NCBI GenBank assembly: GCA_964590515.1
Contig: CAZPZD010000031.1
Span: 1-30,856 of the forward strand
DNA from: JADFRG01 sp964590515
GTDB lineage: Bacteria > Chloroflexota > Anaerolineae > Anaerolineales > E44-bin32
DNA length: 30,856 bases
Direction of reading: 5' to 3'
In this document: in pieces, positions 15,871 through 23,704 of the stretch
Layout of the letters: each line of letters starts with the position of its first letter
How positions within the stretch are numbered: the first letter of the stretch is position 1
Made by a program: the position numbers and the translations under genes
Notes under the pieces: generated by a model
What the model was told of the DNA's origin: nothing
Seen by the model: the letters and a program-made list of their open reading frames with translations, nothing else
Databases searched by the model: none

Positions 15871-16624
15871 ATCGGCCTTCGATGTAATCCTCCGTCCGTT
15901 GGTCCTTCGGCCGGGTGAAGAGGTCATTGCCTTGCGCAAACTCGATCAACTCGCCATCTAGGATGAAGGCGGCGTGGTCAGCGGTGCGGGCAGCCTGCTG
16001 GACTGAATGCGGGACCAGCAGGATCGTGTACGTTTGCTTGAGTTCCTGCAGGGTCGCCTCCACCTTTCCGGTCGAGATTGGATCGAGACCGGAAGTCGGC
16101 TCATCCAGCATGATGACCTCCGGCTCGAGCGCCAGCACCCGCGCCAGGCACAAGCGCTGCTGCTGACCGCCGGAAAGTGAGATGGCCGGGTCGTCCAGGC
16201 GGTCGAGCACCTCCTCCCACAGCGCTGCGGCTTGGAGACTGCGCTTGACGACCTCAGTGAGACGCGCCTGGTTCCGCTCGCCGGCCAATTCGAGGCCGTA
16301 GGTCAGATTCTGTCGAACGCTCATCGGGAGCACTACCGGCCGGGCGAACACCATCCCGACCCGGCGCCGCAGCGCGATGAGATCGGTGGCGGGATCGAGA
16401 ACGTCGATCCCATCCAACCAGACCTTGCCGGACAAATGCTTAACATCGGTCAGATCATTGAGGCGATTGATCGTGCGCAGCAGGGTCGACTTACCGCCGC
16501 CGGCCGGTCCGAACAACACGGTGATGGCATGGCTGCGAATATCCAGGCTGACGTTGCGAAGGGATTCCTTCCCGTCCGAATAGCCCAGAGAGAGGTTTTG
16601 GACCGAGACCTTGATCTCGTTCAT
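15863..16624 (-). CDS. pstB: Phosphate ABC transporter ATPase PstB, copy 2
   Basis: A 253-residue ABC ATPase. Seen: Walker A GPAGGGKST (39-47), signature LSGGQQQR, Walker B VIMLDEP, D-loop SGLDP and the H-loop His (LVPHSVQQA). It ends with the PstB-type TEDYIEGRFG tail. The Walker A has three Gly before Lys (GPAGGGK) and the Q-loop reads VFARPVVLP rather than the usual VFQxPNPFP, so the canonical Q-loop Gln is not evident. Known: PstB powers high-affinity phosphate uptake. Gene order pstS-pstC-pstA-pstB with 1-4 bp gaps shows it is the operon's ATPase; a second pstB is encoded divergently at 19366. Confidence 0.94.
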   Translation of the reverse strand: MNEIKVSVQNLSLGYSDGKESLRNVSLDIRSHAITVLFGPAGGGKSTLLRTINRLNDLTDVKHLSGKVWLDGIDVLDPATDLIALRRRVGMVFARPVVLPMSVRQNLTYGLELAGERNQARLTEVVKRSLQAAALWEEVLDRLDDPAISLSGGQQQRLCLARVLALEPEVIMLDEPTSGLDPISTGKVEATLQELKQTYTILLVPHSVQQAARTADHAAFILDGELIEFAQGNDLFTRPKDQRTEDYIEGRFG

Positions 16625-16625
16625 C

Positions 16626-17486
16626 TCACCACTGCCGACGGGCGCGGGCTCTGGATCGAATGACCGTAGCCAGCAGGTTCATGCCGAGCACAAATACGAG
16701 CAGCACGGCCGCGGTGCCGTACTGCAGTTCGATCGGCATCCCGGGGACCTGAGTCGAGATGACAAAGAGATGATAAGGCAACGCCATCGTGGCGTCGAAC
16801 GGGGAGCTGGGCAGTCGCGGCAAGAAGAAAGCGGCCGCGGTGAACAAGATCGGGGCGGTCTCTCCGGCGGCCCGCTCGAGGCCCAAGATCACTCCGGTAA
16901 GGATGCCCGGCAAGGACTGCGGCAAGACGATTCGCCGGACAGTTTGCCACTGGGTTCCGCCCAAGGAGATGCTGACGGCCCGAAAGCTCTGGGGCACCGC
17001 CCGCAAGGCTTCTTCTGAGGTGCTGATGATCACCGGCAAGGTCATGATGGCGAGGGTCAGTGACCCGGCCAAGATGCTCGTGCCGAACCGGAGAAACAAG
17101 ACAAACAGCCCGAGGCCGAAAAGGCCGTACACGACGGAAGGGATTCCAGCAAGGTTGATGATGGCGATCCGGATCGCGCGGGTCCAGCGGGTGTCCGGAG
17201 CGTATTCGGACAGGTAGATGGCCGCTCCGACGCCGAACGGCACCGCCACCGCGGCCGTTCCAAGTGTGAGCCAGAAGGTGCCTACGATGGCTGGCAGGAT
17301 GCCGCCGGCCCGCATCCCCTCCCGCGGCGAAGCGGCAAGGAACTCTAGCGAGAGAGCCGGAGCGGCTCGCCAGAGAATCAGGCCGACGACCAGGATGATG
17401 GGCGCGACGGTTACGAAGGTGGCGAGCAGCAAACCAGCGAAGCCGGCCCGCTGGATCAGGTGCCTGCGTTGAGTCAGTGCGGCCAT
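16626..17486 (-). CDS. pstA: Phosphate ABC transporter permease PstA
   Basis: A 286-residue inner-membrane protein with six predicted transmembrane helices; the first is near 14-40 (GLLLATFVTVAPIILVVGLIL). Seen: YLSEYAPDT, IPSVVYGLFGLGLFV and the cytoplasmic EAA-like loop SFRAVSISLGGTQWQTVRRIVLPQSLPGILTGVILG, which docks with PstB. These are standard PstA features. Partner of PstC in the phosphate channel. Starts 4 bp after the pstC stop and ends one base before the pstB start, so the four genes are surely one transcript. Confidence 0.95.
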   Translation of the reverse strand: MAALTQRRHLIQRAGFAGLLLATFVTVAPIILVVGLILWRAAPALSLEFLAASPREGMRAGGILPAIVGTFWLTLGTAAVAVPFGVGAAIYLSEYAPDTRWTRAIRIAIINLAGIPSVVYGLFGLGLFVLFLRFGTSILAGSLTLAIMTLPVIISTSEEALRAVPQSFRAVSISLGGTQWQTVRRIVLPQSLPGILTGVILGLERAAGETAPILFTAAAFFLPRLPSSPFDATMALPYHLFVISTQVPGMPIELQYGTAAVLLVFVLGMNLLATVIRSRARARRQW

Positions 17487-17490
17487 GAGA

Positions 17491-18384
17491 CTAAGAGAGC
17501 ACGCGCTCGGCTCGCGTTCGCTGCCGAAATGCGAAGCGAGCTGCCAGCAAATTCACAACCAGGGAGATCAGGAATAACAGGATCCCGATCAGGAAGAGGG
17601 CATGATAGTGGACGCTTCCGGTTGCCACCTCTCCCATTTCGGCCGCGATCGTGGCGGTCATCGTGCGGGTCGGCCGGAAGAGCGACGCCAGGCCAGTGGG
17701 CACGACCGGCGCGTTGCCGGTGACCATCATCACGGTCATGGTCTCACCGATCACCCGTCCGATCCCCAACATGATCGCGGTCAGTACACCCGAGCGGGCC
17801 GCAGGGAGGGTCACCCGCCAGATGATCTGCCAGCGCGTGGCACCTAATGCCCTGGCCGCTTCGCGGTACGTCGCCGGGACGGCATCGAGCGCATCTTCGG
17901 CAACGCTTACGACGGTCGGAATAGCTATTCCCCCAAGCAGCAGCGATCCGGTCAGCGCTGACAGCCCGGTGGGCAGGTCCAGCAGCCGGCGCAGATAGGG
18001 CGCCAGGGCGACGATGCCGAGAAACCCTAGCATTACCGAAGGGAGCCCGGCCAAGATTTCGACCGCTGGTTTTAGCAACTCGCGGGCGGAGCGGGGCGCG
18101 ACCTCCGCAATGTAGATCGCGGTCAAGAGCCCCAGCGGGACGGCGACCAGAGCTGCCCCGACGGTGACGAGCAGCGAGCCGCCGATCAAGGGCAGCATCC
18201 CGAAGAAATCCTCGATCGGATACCACCGATCCGCCAGCAGGTTGCTGATCGGGATTTCGAAGAGCGCAGGCGCTCCCTCTCGAAGCAAGAAGAGGAAGAT
18301 CAGGCCGATGAACAGGATCGCGGAATAGCCAGCGGCTTTGATCAAGCGGGTGACGATGAATTCGGACCGGGTGGTGAGACGCAT
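17491..18384 (-). CDS. pstC: Phosphate ABC transporter permease PstC
   Basis: A 297-residue inner-membrane permease. Seen: first helix at about 17-34 (GYSAILFIGLIFLFLLREG), the periplasmic FFGMLPLIGGSL segment, AIYIAEVAP, LAGLPSVMLGFLG, and the EAA-like loop YREAARALGATRWQIIWRVTLPAARSG, followed by GRVIGETMTVMMVTGN, a strongly conserved PstC motif. Forms the phosphate path with PstA. The start codon overlaps the pstS stop by one base (TGATG), indicating translational coupling. Confidence 0.96.
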   Translation of the reverse strand: MRLTTRSEFIVTRLIKAAGYSAILFIGLIFLFLLREGAPALFEIPISNLLADRWYPIEDFFGMLPLIGGSLLVTVGAALVAVPLGLLTAIYIAEVAPRSARELLKPAVEILAGLPSVMLGFLGIVALAPYLRRLLDLPTGLSALTGSLLLGGIAIPTVVSVAEDALDAVPATYREAARALGATRWQIIWRVTLPAARSGVLTAIMLGIGRVIGETMTVMMVTGNAPVVPTGLASLFRPTRTMTATIAAEMGEVATGSVHYHALFLIGILLFLISLVVNLLAARFAFRQRTRAERVLS

Positions 18385-19274
18385 CAGGAGGAGGTTGGCA
18401 CGAATCCTAGTTCGGAGACGATCCGCTGCGCTTCGGGGCCCAAGATCCAGTTCAAGTAATCGAGCACCCGACCCGTCGGCTGGTCGGCCGAATACATGTA
18501 CAGGTCCCGGGCGATCGGGTACTGGCCGTTGTTCACGGTTTCGCTGGATGGTTGAACGAACGGTCCGGCAGCGTCGGCAGCGACCGAGATGACCTTGACG
18601 TCCGCGGTCACATAGCCCAGGCCGTCGTATCCGATAGCGTTCGGGTTGTCGCGGACCTCGGCGGTTATCCCTTCTGAAGAAGGCAGCAGCAAGGTGTCGG
18701 GCGAGAAGTGGGTCTTGTCCTCCGAATCGCCGCGCCTGAGCACGACCTCGAGAAAATAAACGTGCGTCCCGGAATTCGTCTCCCGGGAGAGTTTCACGAT
18801 TGGTCGATCGTCTCCACCGACCTCAGACCAGTTGTCAATCTTTCCGCTGTAGATGTCCGAGAGCTGACCGATCGTGAGCTGCTCGACCGGGTTGTTTGGA
18901 TTCACAATAATGGCGATGGCGTCCCGGGCGACCACGAACTCAACCGGAACGATTCCGTTGGCCTCCGCCTGCTCCCGTTCCTCGGGTTTGATCTGCCGGG
19001 AGGCATTGGCGAGGTCTAAAGTTCCATTGATCAGGGCCGCGATGCCGGTGCCGGACCCTCCGCCGGTGACGGAAATGCTGACCTGCGGTTCGACCTGCCG
19101 ATAGGCTTCGGCCCAGGCGAGGGCCAGGTTGACGATCGTATCTGAACCTTTGTTTACGATCGTCTGATTGTCGGTCTCGGGATCCGCCGGGGTGGATCTG
19201 CAGCCGGATAGCAGGAGGCCAAGGACCAGCACAATTGCCAAGCCATGCTGGGTTGGAGGGCGCGGTACCGGCAT
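18384..19274 (-). CDS. pstS: Phosphate-binding lipoprotein PstS
   Basis: Started at ATG 19274 the protein has 296 residues with a lipoprotein signal peptide (LVLGLLLSGC, Cys about residue 24). Upstream in-frame codons to 19388 would bury the signal and overlap the promoter, so they are rejected. Seen: GSDTIVNLALAWAEAY, the phosphate-binding loop SVTGGGSGTG, the DLANASRQIKPEE segment, IVNPNNPVEQLTIGQLSDIYSGKI and the SRETNSGTHVYF motif, all typical of PstS. It captures periplasmic phosphate and delivers it to PstCA. A TATAAT lies 10 nt before the ATG. The first gene of the minus-strand pst operon, divergent from pstB1-phoU. Confidence 0.95.
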   Translation of the reverse strand: MPVPRPPTQHGLAIVLVLGLLLSGCRSTPADPETDNQTIVNKGSDTIVNLALAWAEAYRQVEPQVSISVTGGGSGTGIAALINGTLDLANASRQIKPEEREQAEANGIVPVEFVVARDAIAIIVNPNNPVEQLTIGQLSDIYSGKIDNWSEVGGDDRPIVKLSRETNSGTHVYFLEVVLRRGDSEDKTHFSPDTLLLPSSEGITAEVRDNPNAIGYDGLGYVTADVKVISVAADAAGPFVQPSSETVNNGQYPIARDLYMYSADQPTGRVLDYLNWILGPEAQRIVSELGFVPTSS

Positions 19275-19284
19275 ACCGCCGGTG

Positions 19285-19290
19285 ATTATA
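19285..19290 (-). promoter_or_regulatory. -10 element of the pstSCAB operon
   Basis: Perfect TATAAT on the minus strand (context AGTATAAT), ending 10 nt before the pstS ATG; the mRNA leader would be about 3 nt. No recognisable Pho box or -35 was found. Confidence 0.6.
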
Positions 19291-19352
19291 CTGCTCCGAA
19301 CCCCGAAGCCGGGTTCCAGGCCGCTCGGCAGAGGGGACTCGGAGAGAGTAGG

Positions 19353-19358
19353 TACAAT
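19353..19358 (+). promoter_or_regulatory. -10 element of pstB1-phoU (leaderless promoter)
   Basis: TACAAT in the context GGTACAAT, with 7 nt between it and the pstB ATG, so transcription should start at the ATG. Only 62 bp separate it from the opposing pstS -10 element, leaving room for shared regulation of both transcripts. Confidence 0.55.
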
Positions 19359-19365
19359 TCGATCA

Positions 19366-20136
19366 ATGGCCGGCGTAGACCACCCCAAGATCGAGGTGCA
19401 AGGGCTAGACTTTTACTACGGCTCGTTCCAAGCTCTGCATGACGTGTCGATGGAGATTCAGGAGCGACAGATCACCGCCTTGATCGGCCCGTCGGGCTGT
19501 GGCAAGACCACCTTCCTGCGCTGCCTCAACCGAATGAACGACGACATCCCAGGCGCCAGGGTAGTGGGCAAGGTGCTGATCCAGGGTGAGGATATTTACG
19601 ATCAGGGAGTTGATGTGGTGGAACTGCGTCGGCGGGTCGGGATGGTTTTCCAGAAGCCAAACCCGTTCCCACAGTCGGTTTTTGACAATGTGGCGTTTGG
19701 TCCACGGGTGCTCGGGTTGACAAACGGCCGCGGTGAGCTCGATGAGCTGGTCGAACGATCGCTGACCCGGGCCGTGCTGTGGGACGAGATCAAAGACGAT
19801 CTTGCCAAGGAGGCCCTCGGACTCTCGCTCGGGGAACAGCAGCGCCTGTGCATTGCCCGAGTGTTGGCAGTGGAGCCCGAGATCATCCTGATGGACGAGC
19901 CGTGCTCGGCCCTCGATCCGATCGCGACTTTAAAGATCGAAGAATTGATGCGGCAGCTCAGGGAACGCTACACCATCGTCATTGTCACTCACAATATGCA
20001 GCAAGCCGCCAGGGTCTCTGATCGCACTGGGCTGTTTTGGTTGGGGAAGTTGGTGGAATTCGATGAGGCGGCCCGGATATTCACTCGACCGACCCAACAG
20101 CTGACCGAGGACTACATCAGCGGCCGGATGGGGTAG
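19366..20136 (+). CDS. pstB: Phosphate ABC transporter ATPase PstB, copy 1, with LSLGE signature
   Basis: A 256-residue ABC ATPase from ATG 19366; this codon fits family length and lies 7 nt after a TACAAT. Extension to 19168 would run antisense into the pstS coding region. Seen: Walker A GPSGCGKT (41-48), Q-loop VFQKPNPFPQSVFDNVAFG (the PstB hallmark), Walker B IILMDEP, SALDP and H-loop VTHNMQQAA, then TEDYISGRMG. The ABC signature reads LSLGEQQR rather than LSGGQQQR, which is unusual in a PstB. It is paired with phoU 17 bp downstream. It could replace the other PstB under some phosphate conditions, or have become mainly regulatory. Confidence 0.94.
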   Translation: MAGVDHPKIEVQGLDFYYGSFQALHDVSMEIQERQITALIGPSGCGKTTFLRCLNRMNDDIPGARVVGKVLIQGEDIYDQGVDVVELRRRVGMVFQKPNPFPQSVFDNVAFGPRVLGLTNGRGELDELVERSLTRAVLWDEIKDDLAKEALGLSLGEQQRLCIARVLAVEPEIILMDEPCSALDPIATLKIEELMRQLRERYTIVIVTHNMQQAARVSDRTGLFWLGKLVEFDEAARIFTRPTQQLTEDYISGRMG

Positions 20137-20153
20137 CGGCCAGGGAGGACACC

Positions 20154-20822
20154 ATGACACGGACCAGTCTGAGATCGACCCTCGACCGCGAGCTCAACGA
20201 GATCAATGATGATTTGCTGCGCATGCACAAGCTGGTGGATCAGGCGATCGTTCGCTCGGTCGACAGCCTCAAGCGGCGTGATCTCGCCACGGCTCAGCAG
20301 GTCATCGACGAGGACATCCAGGTCAACGACCTGCGCTACAAGATCGAGGAAGATTGCCTTGCCTTGATCGCCACTCAGCAGCCCGCGGCGAGCGACCTGC
20401 GTTCGATCATCGCTGCCATGCACATGGTCGTGGAGATGGAGCGGATGGGTGATCACGCCACCGGTATCGCAAAGACCATGATGCGAATTGGAGACGAACC
20501 GCTCCTGATGCCGTTGGTCGACATCCCGCGCATGGCGGAGCTGGCCAGGGAGATGCTTCGCCAGAGCTTGGCCGCCTATGCTGAACGCGATGCGGCAAAG
20601 GCGAAGGCGGTCGCCGCTCTCGATGACCAGATGGACGGGCTCTATAAGGCCGTCTTTAGTGAATTGGTCGAAATCATGTCTCACACGCCCAACAGCGCGA
20701 CCCGAGCGACCTACCTGCTTTGGTGCGCCCACAACCTCGAGCGCATCGGCGACCGGGTGACGAACATTGCAGAGCGGGTCGTGTTTGTCACGACCGGGGA
20801 CTTGCGGGAACTGAACGACTGA
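20154..20822 (+). CDS. phoU: Phosphate signalling regulator PhoU
   Basis: A 222-residue all-helical protein made of two three-helix repeats. Seen: LNEINDDLLRMHKLVDQAI, the first conserved DEDIQVNDLRYKIEEDCL, the MERMGDHATGIAK motif (ERxGDxA) and its second copy LERIGDRVTNIAERV. These are the metal-binding PhoU signatures. Known: PhoU connects the Pst transporter to the PhoR kinase and limits phosphate uptake. GGAGG lies 7 nt before ATG 20154. Its stop is only 18 bp before the -10 element that drives the FMN riboswitch transcript. Confidence 0.97.
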   Translation: MTRTSLRSTLDRELNEINDDLLRMHKLVDQAIVRSVDSLKRRDLATAQQVIDEDIQVNDLRYKIEEDCLALIATQQPAASDLRSIIAAMHMVVEMERMGDHATGIAKTMMRIGDEPLLMPLVDIPRMAELAREMLRQSLAAYAERDAAKAKAVAALDDQMDGLYKAVFSELVEIMSHTPNSATRATYLLWCAHNLERIGDRVTNIAERVVFVTTGDLRELND

Positions 20823-20840
20823 AGCCGCCCGGAATGCAGG

Positions 20841-20846
20841 TATAAT
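20841..20846 (+). promoter_or_regulatory. -10 element of the FMN riboswitch transcript
   Basis: TATAAT in the context CAGGTATAAT, 24 nt before the aptamer. No strong -35 was seen. The predicted mRNA start is near 20853. Confidence 0.6.
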
Positions 20847-20870
20847 CGGGCCGACAATTGAATAGTTCGA

Positions 20871-20998
20871 GAAGCCTTCGGGGCAGGGTGAGGGCCACAG
20901 GCCCAATTCCCGATCGGCGGTAGAGCCCGCGAGCGCAGTTGCGCAGGATCCGGTGAAACTCCGGGGCCGACGGTACAGTCCGGATAGGAGAAGGCTTC
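20871..20998 (+). ncRNA. FMN riboswitch (RFN element) aptamer
   Basis: The stretch has the conserved RFN segments in order: CTTCGGGGCAGGGTGA, AATTCCCGATCGGCGGTA, GCCCGCGAGC, GATCCGGTGAAACTCCGG, GCCGACGGTACAGTCCGGAT and GGAGAAGG. The closing P1 helix is a perfect 9-bp match: 20871-20879 (GAAGCCTTC) with 20990-20998 (GAAGGCTTC). The aptamer binds flavin mononucleotide and normally reduces downstream expression when flavin is plentiful. The genes below form an ABC importer, so the expected logic is to shut off flavin uptake. Confidence 0.96.
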
Positions 20999-21020
20999 AG
21001 GCCTAAGCCTGAGCTTTGTT

Positions 21021-21058
21021 GCTGCCCCGCGGACACTAAGTCTACGGGGCAGCTTCTC
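21021..21058 (+). terminator. Terminator-like hairpin 1 of the riboswitch expression platform
   Basis: GCTGCCCCG (21021-21029) pairs with CGGGGCAGC (21045-21053), and four inner pairs extend the stem. TTCTCT follows, a weak T-run. Its 5' arm can alternatively pair with CGGGGCAG at 20879-20886 inside the aptamer. Confidence 0.65.
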
Positions 21059-21123
21059 TAAGAGGCCAATCTGGCAGAACCGATGAGGGCAAGAGCCTTC
21101 GGAGGACTGCAGAAGCCGGTTTG

Positions 21124-21160
21124 CCTGCCCCGAGCGAACGATTTCGGGGCAGGTCTGTTT
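21124..21160 (+). terminator. Terminator-like hairpin 2 of the riboswitch leader
   Basis: CCTGCCCCGA (21124-21133) and TCGGGGCAGG (21144-21153) form a perfect 10-bp stem with a 10-nt loop, followed by TCTGTTT. The hairpin ends about 10 nt before the ribX Shine-Dalgarno (GAGGAAG). The bases between hairpins 1 and 2 contain no credible gene. Confidence 0.65.
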
Positions 21161-21173
21161 AATGAGGAAGAGT

Positions 21174-21962
21174 ATGCAAGCCGTTGGACCGAGGAAGCGT
21201 GGGAGAGTACGGCTGGGGAGCTGGCTGCCTGCCCTTTCGGCCGTGGTCGCGCTGATCGGCTGGGAAGGAGTTGCGCGAGCCAGCGGCCTGCCTCAGTTCA
21301 TCCTGCCGCCGCCGTCGGCAGTGGTGGCGCGGCTGAGTCGGGCCATTCTGGATGGAAGCCTGTTGGGTCACACGCTGGTCACCTTGTCCGAAGTACTGGC
21401 CGGGCTGGCGCTGGGAGTGAGTGTGGCAAGCCTCTTGGGCTACGCGCTCGCTAAGTCGTCCACCCTCGAGCGGCTCTTATCGCCCTATGTCGTCGCCTCT
21501 CAGGCGATTCCGATCATTGCGATCGCGCCGCTCTTGGTGATCTGGTTTGGTCCGGGGCGGATCTCCAAAGTCCTGATCTGCGGGTTGATCGTCTTCTTCC
21601 CGGTGCTGGTCAACACAGTGGTCGGGGTCCGCTCCGTGCCGCGCGAACTGTATGAGTTGATGCGTTCACTGCGCGCAACCCGTTCGCAGGTCTTTCTAAA
21701 GCTGGAAGCGCCGGCCGCCATGCCGGTGCTGCTCGGCGGCCTCAAGATCGGTGCGACCCTGTCGGTCATCGGGGCGGTGGTCGGAGAGTTCGTCGGTGCC
21801 GATCAAGGGCTCGGCTTCTTGATCAACCTGGGGGATGGGTTGTACGACACTCCCCTGGTCTTCGTCGGAGTCCTCACCTTGATTGGCATGGCTTTGACTC
21901 TTTTCGGGCTGGTCGCTGCGCTCGAGCGGCGCCTGCTGGCCTGGAGAACGGTGGAGGGTTGA
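21174..21962 (+). CDS. ribX: ABC transporter permease, probable riboflavin importer RibX
   Basis: A 262-residue inner-membrane permease of the SsuC/TauC-like family. ATG 21174 is chosen because GAGGAAG lies 6 nt upstream; the ATG 12 nt earlier has no Shine-Dalgarno. Seen: several transmembrane helices (first about 16-38) and the EAA loop ELYELMRSLRATRSQVFLKLEAP that contacts the ATPase, then GAVVGEFVGADQGLGFLI. The gene is controlled by an FMN riboswitch and followed by a substrate-binding protein and an ATPase. Known: Chloroflexota carry RibXY flavin transporters under FMN riboswitches. Inference: riboflavin uptake; other flavin precursors remain possible. Confidence 0.87.
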   Translation: MQAVGPRKRGRVRLGSWLPALSAVVALIGWEGVARASGLPQFILPPPSAVVARLSRAILDGSLLGHTLVTLSEVLAGLALGVSVASLLGYALAKSSTLERLLSPYVVASQAIPIIAIAPLLVIWFGPGRISKVLICGLIVFFPVLVNTVVGVRSVPRELYELMRSLRATRSQVFLKLEAPAAMPVLLGGLKIGATLSVIGAVVGEFVGADQGLGFLINLGDGLYDTPLVFVGVLTLIGMALTLFGLVAALERRLLAWRTVEG

Positions 21963-21963
21963 C

Positions 21964-22935
21964 TTGCGCACACCTTTAGTTGGCTGCGGGCTGGCGGCGG
22001 TCATCCTGCTGACCGGTTGCGCAGCCGATCGCGAGTCGGCACCCACGCGGCTGCCGATGGGCTTCATTCCCAACGTGCAGTACGCGCCCTTCTATGTCGC
22101 GGTCGAGCGCGGCTATTACGCGGACGAAGGTCTGGAAATCGAGTTCGACTATTCCTTTGAGACAAACGGGGTCAAGCTGGTGGGAGCCGGCGAGCTCCCG
22201 TTCGCGTTAGTCTCTGGGGAACAAGTGCTCCTGGCCCGGGCTCAAGGCCTGCCGGTGGTCTATGTGATGGCCTGGTTTCAGGATTTCCCGATTGCGATCG
22301 CGGCGCCTGTGGCCAGCGACATTCGAGCGCCGGAGGATCTGGCCGGCAAGCGGATCGGGATCCCACTGCTGGAGGGCGCCTCGTACATCGGCTATCGGGC
22401 GCTGCTGCATGCGGCGGGTCTGCAGGAGCAGGAGATGGTGCTCGATACCATTGGATTCAACCAGGTCGAAACCTTAGTCGCCGGGCAGGAAGAGGCGGTG
22501 GTGGTGTACGCCAACAATGAGCCGCTCCAGCTCGAAGCCCGCGGTCACCCGGTCACCCTGATTCGGGTGGCGGACTACGTCTCACTGGCCTCCAACGGAT
22601 TGCTGACCAACGAGGCAACCCTGAGCGAGAATCCGGAGTTGGTCCGGAGCATGGTCAGGGCGACCTTGCGCGGAATTGAAGATACGATCGCCGACCCGAG
22701 TGCGGCATTCGAGATTAGCAAGACATATGTGGAGGGGCTGGATCAGCTGAGCGCGGCCGATCAGGCGCTGCAGCGCCGGATCCTGGATGCTTCGATCGAG
22801 TTCTGGAAGACGGATCGGCCGGGGCATTCGGATCCGGAGGCCTGGCAGAACATGCAGGAGCTGTTGCTCGCGATGAGTTTGCTTACAGAGCCGCTCGATC
22901 TGGCCGCAGCCTTCACCAACGAGTACCTGCCTTGA
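21964..22935 (+). CDS. ribY: Substrate-binding lipoprotein, probable riboflavin-binding RibY
   Basis: A 323-residue lipoprotein of the NMT1/THI5-like family. Starts at TTG 21964, one base after the ribX stop, with GGAGGG just upstream. Seen: signal peptide and lipobox LLTGC (C19), the LPMGFIPNVQYAPFYVAVERGYYADEGL segment typical of THI5-like proteins, GIPLLEGASYIGYRALL and NNEPLQLEARGH. The THI5-like family includes pyrimidine-precursor binding proteins; the upstream FMN riboswitch instead argues for a flavin. It would capture the ligand outside the membrane and pass it to RibX. It overlaps the ATPase gene by 4 bp. Confidence 0.88.
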   Translation: MRTPLVGCGLAAVILLTGCAADRESAPTRLPMGFIPNVQYAPFYVAVERGYYADEGLEIEFDYSFETNGVKLVGAGELPFALVSGEQVLLARAQGLPVVYVMAWFQDFPIAIAAPVASDIRAPEDLAGKRIGIPLLEGASYIGYRALLHAAGLQEQEMVLDTIGFNQVETLVAGQEEAVVVYANNEPLQLEARGHPVTLIRVADYVSLASNGLLTNEATLSENPELVRSMVRATLRGIEDTIADPSAAFEISKTYVEGLDQLSAADQALQRRILDASIEFWKTDRPGHSDPEAWQNMQELLLAMSLLTEPLDLAAAFTNEYLP

Positions 22936-23696
22936 GCTCCGACTCGATTCTGCGGGCGGTTGGTCTCAGCATGGTCTACCCGAACGGGAATGGAGGGCTG
23001 CCGGCCCTCGAGCGGGTGTCCTTCGAAGCAGCCCGGAATTCCTTTGTGTGTGTGGTCGGACCGTCCGGCTGCGGGAAGAGCACCCTGCTGCGGCTGCTGG
23101 GGGGTCTGCTGCGGCCATCAACCGGCGAAGTTCAATTCGAGGGCTTGCGGCTTGAAGGGCCGCGGCGCCGAATCGGATTCGTATTTCAGCAAGCCAATCT
23201 GATGCCCTGGCGTACCGCGGTCGAGAATGTCGCCCTTCCGCTCGAACTGCAAGGCGTGGAATCAAATGAGCTATCCGAGCGAGCGGGTTCCCTCTTAGAG
23301 CTGGTGGGGCTTCGGGGTTTTGAGGCCAGCTTGCCGCGAGATCTCTCAGGCGGGATGGCTCAGCGGGTGGCGATTGCGAGAGCGCTGGTCCATCGCCCGG
23401 AACTCCTGCTGCTGGACGAGCCCTTCGGTTCGCTCGACGCGCTGACTCGGGAGCGTATGGCGTTCGAGCTGATGAGGATCTGGCGGGCCCGGACTGTGAC
23501 GGTGGTCATGGTGACCCACTCCATCCCGGAGGCCGTGTTGCTGGCCGACCGGGTCGTGGTGCTCAGCCCGAGGCCGGGATCGGTGACGCTAGATCTGCCG
23601 ATCACGCTGAACCGTCCGCGGGCCTTGGAGATGACCCACACCCCGGAGTTTGGCGCGCTGGCGCTTCAAATTCGGTCCGCAATCGGGCCGGCCTGA
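22932..23696 (+). CDS. ABC transporter ATPase of the probable riboflavin importer
   Basis: A 254-residue ABC ATPase of the SsuB/TauB type. Starts at TTG 22932, overlapping the ribY stop (TTGA), so translation is probably coupled. Seen: Walker A GPSGCGKST, Q-loop FVFQQANLMPW, signature LSGGMAQR, Walker B LLLLDEPFGSLD and H-loop VTHSIPEAV. It powers the RibX permease. Third and last gene of the riboswitch-controlled unit; the next gene is convergent and begins after 8 bp. I leave the symbol empty because RibZ has been used for an unrelated transporter. Confidence 0.92.
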   Translation: MSSDSILRAVGLSMVYPNGNGGLPALERVSFEAARNSFVCVVGPSGCGKSTLLRLLGGLLRPSTGEVQFEGLRLEGPRRRIGFVFQQANLMPWRTAVENVALPLELQGVESNELSERAGSLLELVGLRGFEASLPRDLSGGMAQRVAIARALVHRPELLLLDEPFGSLDALTRERMAFELMRIWRARTVTVVMVTHSIPEAVLLADRVVVLSPRPGSVTLDLPITLNRPRALEMTHTPEFGALALQIRSAIGPA

Positions 23697-23704
23697 CTCG
23701 GCGT

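Noticed and set aside
19168..19365. Longer N-terminus for the PstB at 19366
   Set aside because: The extension runs antisense through the pstS start and promoter and does not resemble PstB; a -10 element lies 7 nt before ATG 19366.
21083..21454. A small gene between the two riboswitch hairpins
   Set aside because: The open frame runs through hairpin 2 and into ribX in another frame, with no domain and no supporting ribosome-binding site.
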